From assembly GCA_006226345.1 (NCBI GenBank), contig SBHD01000280.1, forward strand, positions 1-38,949: 38,949 nucleotides of DNA. The letters run 5' to 3'. Origin of the DNA: Bacteroidota bacterium. Lineage in GTDB: Bacteria; Bacteroidota; Bacteroidia; Chitinophagales; Saprospiraceae. Below, piece after piece: positions 16,332 through 24,566 of the stretch; positions within the stretch are counted from its first letter, which is position 1; every line of letters starts with the position of its first letter. Under the pieces are notes generated by a model. The model saw nothing but the letters and a program-made list of their open reading frames with translations, ran no database searches and was not told the DNA's origin. The position numbers and the translations under genes were made by a program.

Positions 16332-18230
16332 TCAGAAGAGGTTTACATATCCAAGGTGGAACTTAGGCGCCCGCCAGTCAACTGACTGCCCGGCATCGCG
16401 CCGGCCGGTGGCCAGGCTGATGCCAAAAATCCCGGCCTGTGTTTCAAAGTTCAGACCGGCGCCAAACCCCCATGGACGTAAAAAAAGCCGGTTCCGGACG
16501 GTGCTGTTTTCCAGATAGCCGTAGTCGGTAAACGCGGCGAGGAAAGCATTTTGGCTGAGTAGCAAACGATATTCTGCCGTTGCCACAACAAAGCGGGTGG
16601 CAAACAGGCTTTCTTCGTCAAATCCGCGCAATAATTTATTTCCGCCCAGCCGGTATTGTTCGTTGGTAAACACAGGCCTGGAGGAGAAAATGCTCTTGCT
16701 CCGCACACTGAGTTTGACTGTGCTGCGGGCAAATATGGGAAAGTACACGTCAACCTGCCCTTCCAGCCGGTACCGGGCCACCCGTCCTGCAACCGAGTCG
16801 TACAGGCTCGCATAGCGAAATTCGGGATCAGCCGGATCCTGCAGGCCTTCGATCGTACTGTTGCGCAGGGTATTATTGAAACCCGCGACGCCGCGCAGGG
16901 TCAGCGCCCAGCCCTGTCGCGGGTTAAACCGGTAATCCAGTCGGTTGAGCATGGTTTCCAGGCCAAATCCATTTTGCCGGAGATCCAACACTTCCGGCAG
17001 GCGGCGGCTTTGGATAACGGCAGCGGTATCTATCTGTTGCAGGTATGAGGCGCTGTTTTCCCAAAAGAACTTGACGAAATCGCCGCCTTCGAGCAGATAT
17101 TGCACCCCCAGTTCGCCTCCGGCATCTACCCAGGTGCTGTCGCGGCGGAAGATGTGCAGCTTCCCGTCCAGTCCAAACGGGAACCCAAACAGGTAGGGGA
17201 TGCCGGCCTGCAGGTCGAGTTGCTGGGTTTCCGGGCGCAGGCGCTCGAGTTCGATCGAGAGCCGTTCTCCCAAATTGAGTGCGTTGAGAAAAGCAGCGCT
17301 GAGTGACCCGTTGAGCAGCAGGCGACCGTCCGTACTGTTGGGTTGGGGCAGCAGCCCGATGATAAAATCGAACCGGCTGGCACGTTTTTTCTTCAGGAAT
17401 AGGTTTACCCGTGCCTCCTCCCCCCGGAAGGATACCGTTGGGTTGGCGGTGGTTTCCAGGAACAGAAGTGTGTTAAGCCGTTTTCGGATACGCAACACCT
17501 GTGCCTGGCTATAGGGTCTGCCTGGCCGTAGTCCCAGATACTGCGGCAGATAGGCTTTTGGCAGCCGTACATCTCCGCGGATCTGTAGATCGGCATAGGT
17601 GATGAATGGCCCGGGCAGTACCTGCAGCACTGTAGATACCCCACCGTCGGCATTTACGGCTACACTATCGAGCCGGATAGTTGCAAACGGATAACCGTTG
17701 TTTTCCATTTGCCGGAGCACCTGTTTCTCCAGGCGCAGCAGGTGGTCATAGCGAAGTGGTTTGCCCGTAAACAGTTTTTCCCGGAAGCCGGAGCCATTGA
17801 GCCATTGCTCCGGAATGCCGGCTGCCGCGCGCAATTGTACCCAGTACATGGGTGGGCCCAGGTACAGCCTGGCGGTAAGTACGCTGTCCGATTGACGGGA
17901 TACGCTGTCGATGGAGGCGGCGAGGTAGGCATTCTGCCGCAGTTGGGTCAACAGTGCAATAGCACTGGTGTCAGTATAGGGAAGAAGGAAGGAATCCGGC
18001 GCAAACGCCTGCAGGCGTGGCTTCAGCTGATTCGTAAGCGCCGTAAATGTCGGAACATCAGATTGCGGGACAGCCAGGTGCAATACCTGTGCCGGTGCCT
18101 GCCAGGGCAGCAAGGCTAGGGACAAAAATGTACCGATCGCCCGGAAAAATAAGGATATACAGTCCTTGTGCACGAACAAAGGACGCGATTCTACGGATTG
18201 GCGTTGCCTGTTTATCCGCCAGGCTTGCAT
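16332..18230 (-). CDS. Omp85/TamA-like outer-membrane beta-barrel protein
   Basis: This protein of up to 632 residues is built like BamA/TamA: a signal peptide (FFRAIGTFLSLALLPWQAPAQ), about two to three POTRA-like segments (the clearest around residues 208-283, with GPFITYADLQIRGDVRLP), and a C-terminal 16-strand-type barrel. The barrel holds the conserved LRGF motif of the Omp85 family at 534-537 and ends HLGYVNLF, with the terminal Phe. It would insert or translocate outer-membrane proteins or lipids. It is shorter than BamA, so it is probably not the main assembly factor. The start is doubtful. The ATG at 18230 lies inside the loop of a 13-bp hairpin and gives a long N-region. A TTG at 18179 or a GTG at 18173 would give a more usual signal peptide. 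Confidence 0.85.
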   Translation of the reverse strand: MQAWRINRQRQSVESRPLFVHKDCISLFFRAIGTFLSLALLPWQAPAQVLHLAVPQSDVPTFTALTNQLKPRLQAFAPDSFLLPYTDTSAIALLTQLRQNAYLAASIDSVSRQSDSVLTARLYLGPPMYWVQLRAAAGIPEQWLNGSGFREKLFTGKPLRYDHLLRLEKQVLRQMENNGYPFATIRLDSVAVNADGGVSTVLQVLPGPFITYADLQIRGDVRLPKAYLPQYLGLRPGRPYSQAQVLRIRKRLNTLLFLETTANPTVSFRGEEARVNLFLKKKRASRFDFIIGLLPQPNSTDGRLLLNGSLSAAFLNALNLGERLSIELERLRPETQQLDLQAGIPYLFGFPFGLDGKLHIFRRDSTWVDAGGELGVQYLLEGGDFVKFFWENSASYLQQIDTAAVIQSRRLPEVLDLRQNGFGLETMLNRLDYRFNPRQGWALTLRGVAGFNNTLRNSTIEGLQDPADPEFRYASLYDSVAGRVARYRLEGQVDVYFPIFARSTVKLSVRSKSIFSSRPVFTNEQYRLGGNKLLRGFDEESLFATRFVVATAEYRLLLSQNAFLAAFTDYGYLENSTVRNRLFLRPWGFGAGLNFETQAGIFGISLATGRRDAGQSVDWRAPKFHLGYVNLF

Positions 18231-18246
18231 ACAGGCGGATAAACAG
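18208..18246 (-). terminator. perfect 13-bp hairpin between two minus-strand genes
   Basis: CTGTTTATCCGCC (18208-18220) and GGCGGATAAACAG (18234-18246) are perfect inverted copies around a 13-base loop. On the minus strand the hairpin begins two bases after the stop of the membrane-protein gene, so it is a likely terminator. No T tract follows. The first ATG of the next gene falls in the loop. Confidence 0.65.
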
Positions 18247-18248
18247 AC

Positions 18249-19211
18249 TTACCGGTGTTCCTCTCCTCCCGGACCTACAACCGTAATATTCGGCACGATC
18301 CAGCTGGTCAGTTTTTCTGCAACGAACAGGATCGGGAACCAGATCACCAGCAGGGTCCAGATCGGGAGGTCAAGGTAAACGAGCCACATGAATACATCGA
18401 TCAGCAGCACGATAGCGATCACCCAGGTCACGATCAGCAACATGGCTGCGGCATTCTGGTGGGCCGAAACGATCCATCGGCCTACGATGATCCTGCCGTA
18501 GCTGTTGATCAGGCTTTCTGTGGCAGCGGTTTTGGCCACATAGCGGCAGATGCCGGCAAAACAGATCAACATGATGATCACACTACTGAAGATCCACATC
18601 ACAAACTCCCACGCCGGTCGCACGGTTTGCCACATCTTGCCTTTCCAGCCGGTGATCTGCCGTTTGGCATTGTCGATGTTCTTGGCGATAGTCGTGGAGT
18701 CCGGAATGGAAATACTGCTCGAAGGGCTTTCGTTCTGCCGGGGGCGCACCGGATCGCTGGCGAGATTCCGCGCTGCAGCTGCAGCTGATGTGAACACCTG
18801 CACTGGTTGCGGATCGTCCTGACTGCTTTGCACAGCCGGCCGTGCCTTCTGTTTTCGCTTGGGAGCAGGAGGCGGTGCAGCCACCTCGTCAGGATCCGTA
18901 GGCGGTTCCGGGCGGATGGTCGTGGTCTTGCCACCGCGGACGATCTGGATGCCGATCAAGTGGCCGGCATTGTCGCTGTTGGAAAAATAGCGCTCATTGA
19001 ACAGCAGCTGTTCGTAGTTCTTTTTGCCGTCGCCCTGGCGCTTGAGTACAGCCTTTTGAAAAATGAATTTTACCGTGCCCAACGGACGGTCATTTTTGTA
19101 CCGGTATTCTCCCAAATACCGCTCGACCTGCTCCGATTTGGTGACGGCATGCAGGGTGGTCGTTGCCCCCACAAAAAGGAGTGCAAACAACACTAGAGGG
19201 AACTTTTTCAT
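18249..19211 (-). CDS. unrecognised secreted-then-membrane protein
   Basis: This 320-residue protein has a signal peptide (MKKFPLVLFALLFVGATTTLHA), a short beta-rich domain (about 25-100, with RYLGEYRYKNDRPLGTVKF), a proline/alanine/serine-rich low-complexity linker (about 101-170), and three membrane helices near 203-226, 256-279 and 283-300. An outside-facing N-domain on a stalk, tethered by a helical bundle, is the natural reading. I do not recognise the family. It lies downstream of a 249-base gap that separates it from the SLT-like gene, and that gap holds an inverted repeat close to its start. A perfect hairpin follows its stop, so it may be a single-gene transcript. Confidence 0.75.
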   Translation of the reverse strand: MKKFPLVLFALLFVGATTTLHAVTKSEQVERYLGEYRYKNDRPLGTVKFIFQKAVLKRQGDGKKNYEQLLFNERYFSNSDNAGHLIGIQIVRGGKTTTIRPEPPTDPDEVAAPPPAPKRKQKARPAVQSSQDDPQPVQVFTSAAAAARNLASDPVRPRQNESPSSSISIPDSTTIAKNIDNAKRQITGWKGKMWQTVRPAWEFVMWIFSSVIIMLICFAGICRYVAKTAATESLINSYGRIIVGRWIVSAHQNAAAMLLIVTWVIAIVLLIDVFMWLVYLDLPIWTLLVIWFPILFVAEKLTSWIVPNITVVGPGGEEHR

Positions 19212-19230
19212 ACGTAAGGCGGTGTAAGCG

Positions 19231-19259
19231 TTTGATTAACGTTAAGTGGTCTAATCAAA
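19231..19259. promoter_or_regulatory. operator-like inverted repeat with embedded palindrome
   Basis: TTTGATTA (19231-19238) and TAATCAAA (19252-19259) are perfect inverted copies, and the 10-base palindrome TTAACGTTAA sits at 19236-19245. The site lies 20-48 bases upstream of the membrane-protein start at 19211, in a gap (19212-19460) that otherwise holds nothing I can name. A regulator site is plausible; no regulator is identified. Confidence 0.4.
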
Positions 19260-19460
19260 GACTTGCAAACGGGATTAAAATTCCGGCCTCAAAAGACAGG
19301 ATACGCCTCAAAAATAGCCTAAATAGGGTAAAAAAGCATCTGCAGGGTCCTGATTTTAACTAAAAAAGAGTATCCGGTAGTCGGCTGGATTTTAGCGGAG
19401 AAGGGCTTTTAAGGGGGGCTGAACTGTCTTGTTTTTGAGCAGCACTGCACCGGGAAGTGG

Positions 19461-20459
19461 CTATTTAAGGTAGGTCGTGATCAGCCTGTTTTTTTTCGCC
19501 TCCAGTGCCAGGAAAATTTCCCAGATTGTGATCTTTCCGTCGCGCCGGGAGCGTTTGCGAAAGATCTGTTCCCGGTCGTTGGCATCGATGCTGACAAACC
19601 AGCCGTCGAGCCCGGCATTTTTATAATAGCTCGGGTTGTTATACCCCGCATATACGACCTGGTCAGATGGAGCCCCGATATAAGCCGGCGCAAAGAGAGC
19701 GAGGTACAGGTCGATGGTGTTGTTGAGCGGGACCTTTCCGGACCTTTCGTATTTCCGGGTGAGGTACAGTTCCGTGAGGTCCATCATAAACTCAATGTCC
19801 TGGTTGCGGCAGGCTTCCAACACGTCTTCAAACCGAACGGGTTTTCCCTTGTATTCCAGGCTTTGGAGGCCGACCCGGGTAAACTGTATCCAGCCGGCTG
19901 CGACCTGATCGCTGCGAACGCGGAACGGTTTCAGGCCGCATTCCAGGTAAGCAGCCTCATAGATTGCCAGCGGTGTGGATTGGATTTGTGCAGCGATCTC
20001 GCGGGTGCGGCGGATAACTACCGCTTTTTGATAGGGGTCTACCTGTTTGGCCAGTTCGGCCTCAAAAATAGCAGTAAGGTGCTCGTCGGAGAAACTTCCA
20101 AATTCGTTGACATATACCGGATAAAAAAAGCGCTGCTCGATATCTTGCAACAGATCGATGAGGGGATTGCTGACTGCCCACAGGATAGTGCCCAGAATGG
20201 CGATCAGGATCAGGTTGCGGCGGCCCCAGACAAAAACGAAACGGTAACTTTTTTTCAGGAATCGAAACAAATACCGGACTGCCAACCGGATGATCCGCAG
20301 GCTCTGCAGGATCAGGTATACGAGCAGGATACAAGCGATCCACCGCAGCCAGGTATCCTGGGTAAGCAGGTACTGGACAAAATCAAATACCGCCTTGCTC
20401 TCTGCACGGGAACACCCGCTCAGGAGTACCAAACACCCGATGTATAGGCTGGTTCGCAT
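19461..20459 (-). CDS. membrane lipoprotein with lytic-transglycosylase-like domain
   Basis: This 332-residue protein has a lipoprotein signal (MRTSLYIGCLVLLSGC, Cys16), two or three membrane-spanning segments (about 37-60, 82-98), then a soluble domain. The soluble part resembles the SLT-type lysozyme fold of Bacteroidota transglycosylases: an ECG in place of the usual ESG (candidate catalytic Glu173) followed by AAGWIQFT where the family has the GLIQFM-type segment, then NTIDLYLALFAPAYIG and near the end RRDGKITIWEIFLAL. It may cleave or bind peptidoglycan. The membrane segments before the domain are unusual. An open frame extends upstream to 20642, but the ATG at 20459 opens a proper signal. 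It follows the isomerase gene by 52 bases on the same strand. Confidence 0.72.
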   Translation of the reverse strand: MRTSLYIGCLVLLSGCSRAESKAVFDFVQYLLTQDTWLRWIACILLVYLILQSLRIIRLAVRYLFRFLKKSYRFVFVWGRRNLILIAILGTILWAVSNPLIDLLQDIEQRFFYPVYVNEFGSFSDEHLTAIFEAELAKQVDPYQKAVVIRRTREIAAQIQSTPLAIYEAAYLECGLKPFRVRSDQVAAGWIQFTRVGLQSLEYKGKPVRFEDVLEACRNQDIEFMMDLTELYLTRKYERSGKVPLNNTIDLYLALFAPAYIGAPSDQVVYAGYNNPSYYKNAGLDGWFVSIDANDREQIFRKRSRRDGKITIWEIFLALEAKKNRLITTYLK

Positions 20460-20511
20460 ATGTTTTCTTTTCCGGCAGGTATGATTATCCTGTATGCCGG
20501 TATTTTTCCCG

Positions 20512-21576
20512 CTATTCCCTGTCCGTCCCCATAATGTGCCGCAGCAAAGCCTCGTCCGTTGTGCCGCCGGCAAAATCGTCAAATGCTTTCTCCGTGACCG
20601 TAATGATATGGTCGCGGATAAAGGGAGCACCTTCCCGGGCACCTTGTTCGGGTGCCTTCAGGCAGCATTCCCATTCCAATACGGCCCAACCGTTGAAACC
20701 GTATTGTGCCAGTTTGGAAAAGATGCCTTTGAAATCTACCTGCCCGTCGCCCAGGGAACGGAAGCGCCCCGGCCGGTCAATCCAGCTCTGGTATCCTCCG
20801 TAGACACCGCTGCGGCCACTTGGATTGAACTCCGCGTCTTTAGCATGGAACATTTTAATATGTTCGTGGTAAAAGTCGATGTATTGCAGATAGTCGAGTT
20901 GCTGGAGCACAAAATGCGAAGGATCGTACAGGATGCAGCATCGGGGGTGGTGGCCGGTTGCGGCCAGAAAACGCTCGAAGGTTACGCCGTCGTGCAGGTC
21001 TTCATTGGGGTGGATCTCGTAGCATAGGTCGACGCCCGCTTCATCGAAGGCCCGGAGGATGGGAAGCCAGCGGCTGGCCAGTTCGGAAAAGGCGGCTTCC
21101 ACCAACCCGGGTGGTCGCTGGGGCCAGGGATAAACGGTATGCCAGATCAGGGAGCCGGAGAAGGTGGCGTGCGCGTTCAGCCCGAGATTCCGGCTGGCCT
21201 GTGCGGCCTGTTTGAGTGTCTGTACGGCCCATTCGGTACGTCCTTTGTGGTTGCCATGGAGATGGGCCGGCGCAAAGGTGTCGAATTGCCGGTCGTAGGC
21301 CGGGTGAACCGCTACCAGTTGTCCCTGCAGGTGGGTACTTAGTTCGGTGATCTGCACCCCACAGGCTTCCACGCGCCCTCGCAGTTCGTCGCAATATGTT
21401 TTGCTGTTTGCTGCCTTTTCCAGGTCGATCAGGCGGCTTTCCCAGGTGGGGATCTGCACACCGGTATAGCCCAGGCTGGCTGCCCAGGTACAGATATTTT
21501 CCAGGGAGTCGAACGGAGCGGTATCGCCCATGAACTGAGCAAGAAAAATAGCCGGGCCTTTGATCGTTGACTTCAT
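20512..21576 (-). CDS. sugar phosphate isomerase/epimerase (TIM barrel)
   Basis: This 354-residue protein of the xylose-isomerase-like TIM-barrel family (AP_endonuc_2 fold) has no signal peptide. Candidate metal ligands fall in the expected order: Glu in CYEIHPNEDLHDG, Asp/His in ILYDPSHFVLQQ, His in KMFHAKDAEF, and Glu in WAVLEWECCLKAPE. The last segment, with GAREGAPFIRDHI, is characteristic of a subfamily common in Bacteroidota and usually found among sugar or inositol catabolism genes. The ATG at 21576 is chosen over an upstream open frame because it aligns with the barrel's first strand (GPAIFLAQFMGD). No pathway partners are adjacent, so the sugar cannot be named. It is divergent from the antiporter gene across a 139-base gap. 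Confidence 0.9.
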   Translation of the reverse strand: MKSTIKGPAIFLAQFMGDTAPFDSLENICTWAASLGYTGVQIPTWESRLIDLEKAANSKTYCDELRGRVEACGVQITELSTHLQGQLVAVHPAYDRQFDTFAPAHLHGNHKGRTEWAVQTLKQAAQASRNLGLNAHATFSGSLIWHTVYPWPQRPPGLVEAAFSELASRWLPILRAFDEAGVDLCYEIHPNEDLHDGVTFERFLAATGHHPRCCILYDPSHFVLQQLDYLQYIDFYHEHIKMFHAKDAEFNPSGRSGVYGGYQSWIDRPGRFRSLGDGQVDFKGIFSKLAQYGFNGWAVLEWECCLKAPEQGAREGAPFIRDHIITVTEKAFDDFAGGTTDEALLRHIMGTDRE

Positions 21577-21715
21577 GTAGTACAGCAGGTGTTTGGTGAA
21601 TAAATACCGGAACCGGGCGGGTTCCGCCGCATCAGCCAATGGTAAATTGTAATTGCCAATATCTGTTTATTCCGGAATTTACGGTTCTTTATGGCTGGTA
21701 AACTTTGAATTTTCC

Positions 21716-22933
21716 ATGCAAGGCCTGTCGGCATATTCGTTTTTATACATTTTTTGTGGCCTGATCGTCCTGTCATACCTGTTTACGGTGTTCAACAGGA
21801 TTACCCGTATTCCATCGGTACTTTTACTATTGGGCACGGGCATTCTGCTTCGCTACCTGGTAGACCGGTCAGGCTATACGTATGAAATTCCGTCGGATGT
21901 GGTTGAACTGCTGGGCACAGCCGGTTTGATCATGATCGTACTGGAGGCGGGACTTGATCTGGAAGTGAGCCGGTCTAAATTCGGCTTGATCCGCAGTTCG
22001 TTCCTTTCTGCCCTGGTGATCTTCCTGCTGTCCACTTTTGCCGTGGCAGGACTGCTGTCGTTGCAGCAGCGGGATATTCCGTTTACCAATTGTATCATTT
22101 ACGCGATTCCGCTGAGTATTGTCAGCAGTGCGATCGTGCTGCCCAGCGTACACCACCTGAGCGAGTCGAAAAAGGAGTTTCTGATCTATGAAGCTTCGTT
22201 TTCCGATATTCTGGGTATCCTGGTGTTCAATTTTCTTACGGCTGACCGGTTGATCACGCTGAACGACACCGCCTGGTTTTTCGGAAGTATTCCGGTAGGG
22301 ATCATTCTGTCTATTGTTGTGAGTTTTGTGTTGATGTTCCTGCTGGTACGCAGCCGGGTGCATATCAAGTTCTTTCTTGTATTTGCCGTGCTGGTGCTGA
22401 TCTATATCGGAGGAAAGTCACTGAACCTGCCGTCGCTGTTAACCATATTGTTATTTGGCCTGGTAGTCAATAATTGGGAGTTGATCCCCTGGCAGCCCAT
22501 CCGGCGGTATTTCAGCATGGAAAGTGTGGATAATGTACAGGCTTTGCTGAAGTCGATCACAGCAGAATCAGCCTTTCTGATCCGGACCTTTTTCTTCATC
22601 CTGTTCGGGTACAGCATTAACCTGGGGTTTTTAACGGATCCTGATGTGCTGCTGGTTGGATCGGCCATAGTACTCGCGTTGTTGCTGCTGCGGTACGTGT
22701 ATTTGCGTATTGTGCACAAGTACGACCTGTTGCCGGAGTTGTTTTATATCCCGCGCGGGCTCGTGACGGTATTGCTGTTTTACAAGATACCGGATTGGCA
22801 ACGGATCGAGGGTTTTGATGAAGGTGTACTTTTTTTCGTAATTTTGGTGACAAGCCTGATCATGATGGTGAGTTCCATTCTTTACCGGGATCAACCTGCA
22901 GATCTGGAAGATATTAATCGAACCTCCTGGTAA
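21716..22933 (+). CDS. CPA2-type cation/proton antiporter
   Basis: This 405-residue integral membrane protein has about 12 hydrophobic segments and belongs to the sodium/proton exchanger superfamily (PF00999). Typical features are the early LLLLGTGILLRYLVD, ELLGTAGLIMIVLEAGLDLE near the end of the fourth segment, where KefB/CPA2 proteins have GLxLF-type sequence, and SSAIVLPSVHHL with SFSDILGILVFN carrying the conserved acidic residue (Asp) expected in the ion path. It would exchange Na+ or K+ for H+ across the inner membrane. It lacks the C-terminal TrkA/RCK regulatory domain seen in KefB/KefC. The ATG at 21716 is preferred to a TTG at 21653. The stop codon lies within a terminator-like hairpin. 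Confidence 0.88.
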   Translation: MQGLSAYSFLYIFCGLIVLSYLFTVFNRITRIPSVLLLLGTGILLRYLVDRSGYTYEIPSDVVELLGTAGLIMIVLEAGLDLEVSRSKFGLIRSSFLSALVIFLLSTFAVAGLLSLQQRDIPFTNCIIYAIPLSIVSSAIVLPSVHHLSESKKEFLIYEASFSDILGILVFNFLTADRLITLNDTAWFFGSIPVGIILSIVVSFVLMFLLVRSRVHIKFFLVFAVLVLIYIGGKSLNLPSLLTILLFGLVVNNWELIPWQPIRRYFSMESVDNVQALLKSITAESAFLIRTFFFILFGYSINLGFLTDPDVLLVGSAIVLALLLLRYVYLRIVHKYDLLPELFYIPRGLVTVLLFYKIPDWQRIEGFDEGVLFFVILVTSLIMMVSSILYRDQPADLEDINRTSW

Positions 22934-22950
22934 CCGGTGCGAACCGGTTA
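22931..22950 (+). terminator. tetraloop hairpin at the antiporter stop
   Basis: TAACCGGT (22931-22938) pairs perfectly with ACCGGTTA (22943-22950) around a GCGA tetraloop, a stable GNRA loop. The TAA stop is the first three bases of the stem, and TTT follows. A terminator or mRNA end stabiliser is likely. The rest of the gap to 23159 (about 209 bases) holds nothing I can name. Confidence 0.55.
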
Positions 22951-23159
22951 TTTCCCGCAATTAATACGGTTGGACAACGCAGACATGGATTTTTTCGGCG
23001 TTGTGTAAGTACAACAAATTGGGTATCCCGCAACGGCAAATGTCGGATAGGTGTCAGTTTGTTTTCCGGAGTGGCGCAATGTTTGTAGAACTCCGGTGGG
23101 GCAAGCTGTGCTGCGTTTGCCACCACTAAACCATTTGTATGTTTAATTGAACAATCTAT

Positions 23160-24497
23160 ATGCGGAAGTTTTACGTTTTTGCTTTTATTGTTACCTCAGT
23201 GCTGTTTGCCTGTCAGCATGACCCTTTGTGGGCACCGCTGGACATCGAACTGACGCGGGCGATCGCCGGTGTGTCGCGAACAGGCTCACCCGGTTATTTT
23301 ATCCTGCCGGATGCCAGGGATTACAGCCAGATACCACAGGTACCGGTCAACCCACTCACCGATGCAAAAGTGGAATTGGGCAAAATGCTGTTTTACGAAA
23401 CCGCTTTTGGTGTAGAAGCCAAGCACACTTCCGGTATGGCTACCTTCTCCTGTTCGTCCTGCCACGTACCTGAAGCCGGTTTCCGGCCACATCGTATCCA
23501 GGGTATTGCAGACGGGGCGTACGGCTTCGGGACAAAGGGAGAAGGCCGTAATAAACGCCTGGAATATGCAGAACAGGAACTCGATGCACAGGGAACACGT
23601 CCTTTGAGCGTGTTGAATGTTGCTTACGTGACGAATTCCATGTGGAATGGTTCCTTCGGACCTGAAGGGGTCAATGTTGGTACGGAAGACGTATGGGGCG
23701 TTACGATCGCCGGATCCGGGGTCAATTTTGAAGGATACGGATCCCTGGAGGGGCAGAATATTGAAGGACTAAAGGTACACCGCCTGCTGATCAATCCGGA
23801 ACTGGTGGAGTTTTACGGGTATAAGCCGTATTTCGATGCCGCTTTCCCGGATGTGCCGGAGGCGGAACGCTATACCCGCACTACGGCCAGTTTTGCCATT
23901 TCGGCGTATCTGCGTACGCTGTTGTGCACGGAAGCTCCGTTTCAGCGCTGGCTGAAAGGCGAAGACGATGCCATGACGGAGGAGCAGAAGCGGGGTGCCT
24001 TGTTGTTTTTCGGAAAGGCAGGCTGCTACCGTTGCCACAATGAACCCAACCTCGGCTCGATGACCTTCCATGCGCTGGGTGTAGGAGACCTGTATGAGAT
24101 CGGCGGGCTTAATACCAGTGTCGACGATGTACGTAACCTGGGCCGGGGTGGATTTACCACGAAACCCGAAGATATGTTCCGGTTCCGTGTACCCCAGCTG
24201 TATAACCTGGGTGACGGTGGGCCATATTTCCATGGCAGCAGTAAAAATACCATGCGGGAAGTGGTGGAATATTTTAACAACGGCATTCCGGAAAACTCCC
24301 GGGTTCCGTCCGCCCAGATCTCGCCATTTTTCCATCCGCTCGACCTGAGCCTGTCGGAGCAATCGGACCTGGAAGAGTTCCTGCTTGAAGGACTGCGCGA
24401 TCCAAACCTTCAGCGGTATGTGCCGGATCATGTGCTTTCGGGATTCTGCTTCCCCAACAATGATCCACAGTCCCGCCGGGACATTGGTTGCGAATAA
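23160..24497 (+). CDS. di-haem cytochrome-c peroxidase (MauG/CcpA family), lipoprotein
   Basis: This 445-residue periplasmic di-haem protein carries CSSCH at 98-102 and CYRCH at 289-293, the two c-type haem attachment sites. The surrounding sequence is family-typical: VELGKMLFYETAF before the first, TRPLSVLNVAYVTNSMWNG, FAISAYLRTL, and PQLYNLGDGGPYFHGSSK after the second. The signal ends LFACQ (Cys18), so it is probably a lipoprotein. The family either reduces hydrogen peroxide with electrons from small cytochromes or acts as an oxidase. Which applies here is unclear. No maturation gene is adjacent. It is transcribed toward the CBS/CorC gene and the two share a strong terminator. Confidence 0.9.
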   Translation: MRKFYVFAFIVTSVLFACQHDPLWAPLDIELTRAIAGVSRTGSPGYFILPDARDYSQIPQVPVNPLTDAKVELGKMLFYETAFGVEAKHTSGMATFSCSSCHVPEAGFRPHRIQGIADGAYGFGTKGEGRNKRLEYAEQELDAQGTRPLSVLNVAYVTNSMWNGSFGPEGVNVGTEDVWGVTIAGSGVNFEGYGSLEGQNIEGLKVHRLLINPELVEFYGYKPYFDAAFPDVPEAERYTRTTASFAISAYLRTLLCTEAPFQRWLKGEDDAMTEEQKRGALLFFGKAGCYRCHNEPNLGSMTFHALGVGDLYEIGGLNTSVDDVRNLGRGGFTTKPEDMFRFRVPQLYNLGDGGPYFHGSSKNTMREVVEYFNNGIPENSRVPSAQISPFFHPLDLSLSEQSDLEEFLLEGLRDPNLQRYVPDHVLSGFCFPNNDPQSRRDIGCE

Positions 24498-24511
24498 GAA
24501 GCAGGGTGTGA

Positions 24512-24551
24512 AAAAAAACCGGAATGCGGTCTTCCGCATTCCGGTTTTTTT
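24512..24551. terminator. bidirectional intrinsic terminator
   Basis: An 11-bp GC-rich stem (CCGGAATGCGG and CCGCATTCCGG) with a TCTT loop is flanked by seven A on the left and seven T on the right, so the full stem can reach 18 pairs. Each strand sees a GC hairpin followed by a T tract. It sits between the convergent peroxidase and CBS/CorC genes and can serve both. Confidence 0.92.
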
Positions 24552-24566
24552 ATTCCTGCCCAACCG

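Noticed and set aside
22914-23126. 70-residue open frame on the minus strand in the antiporter-peroxidase gap
   Set aside because: It overlaps the antiporter's end, has no family resemblance and no promoter; chance open frame.
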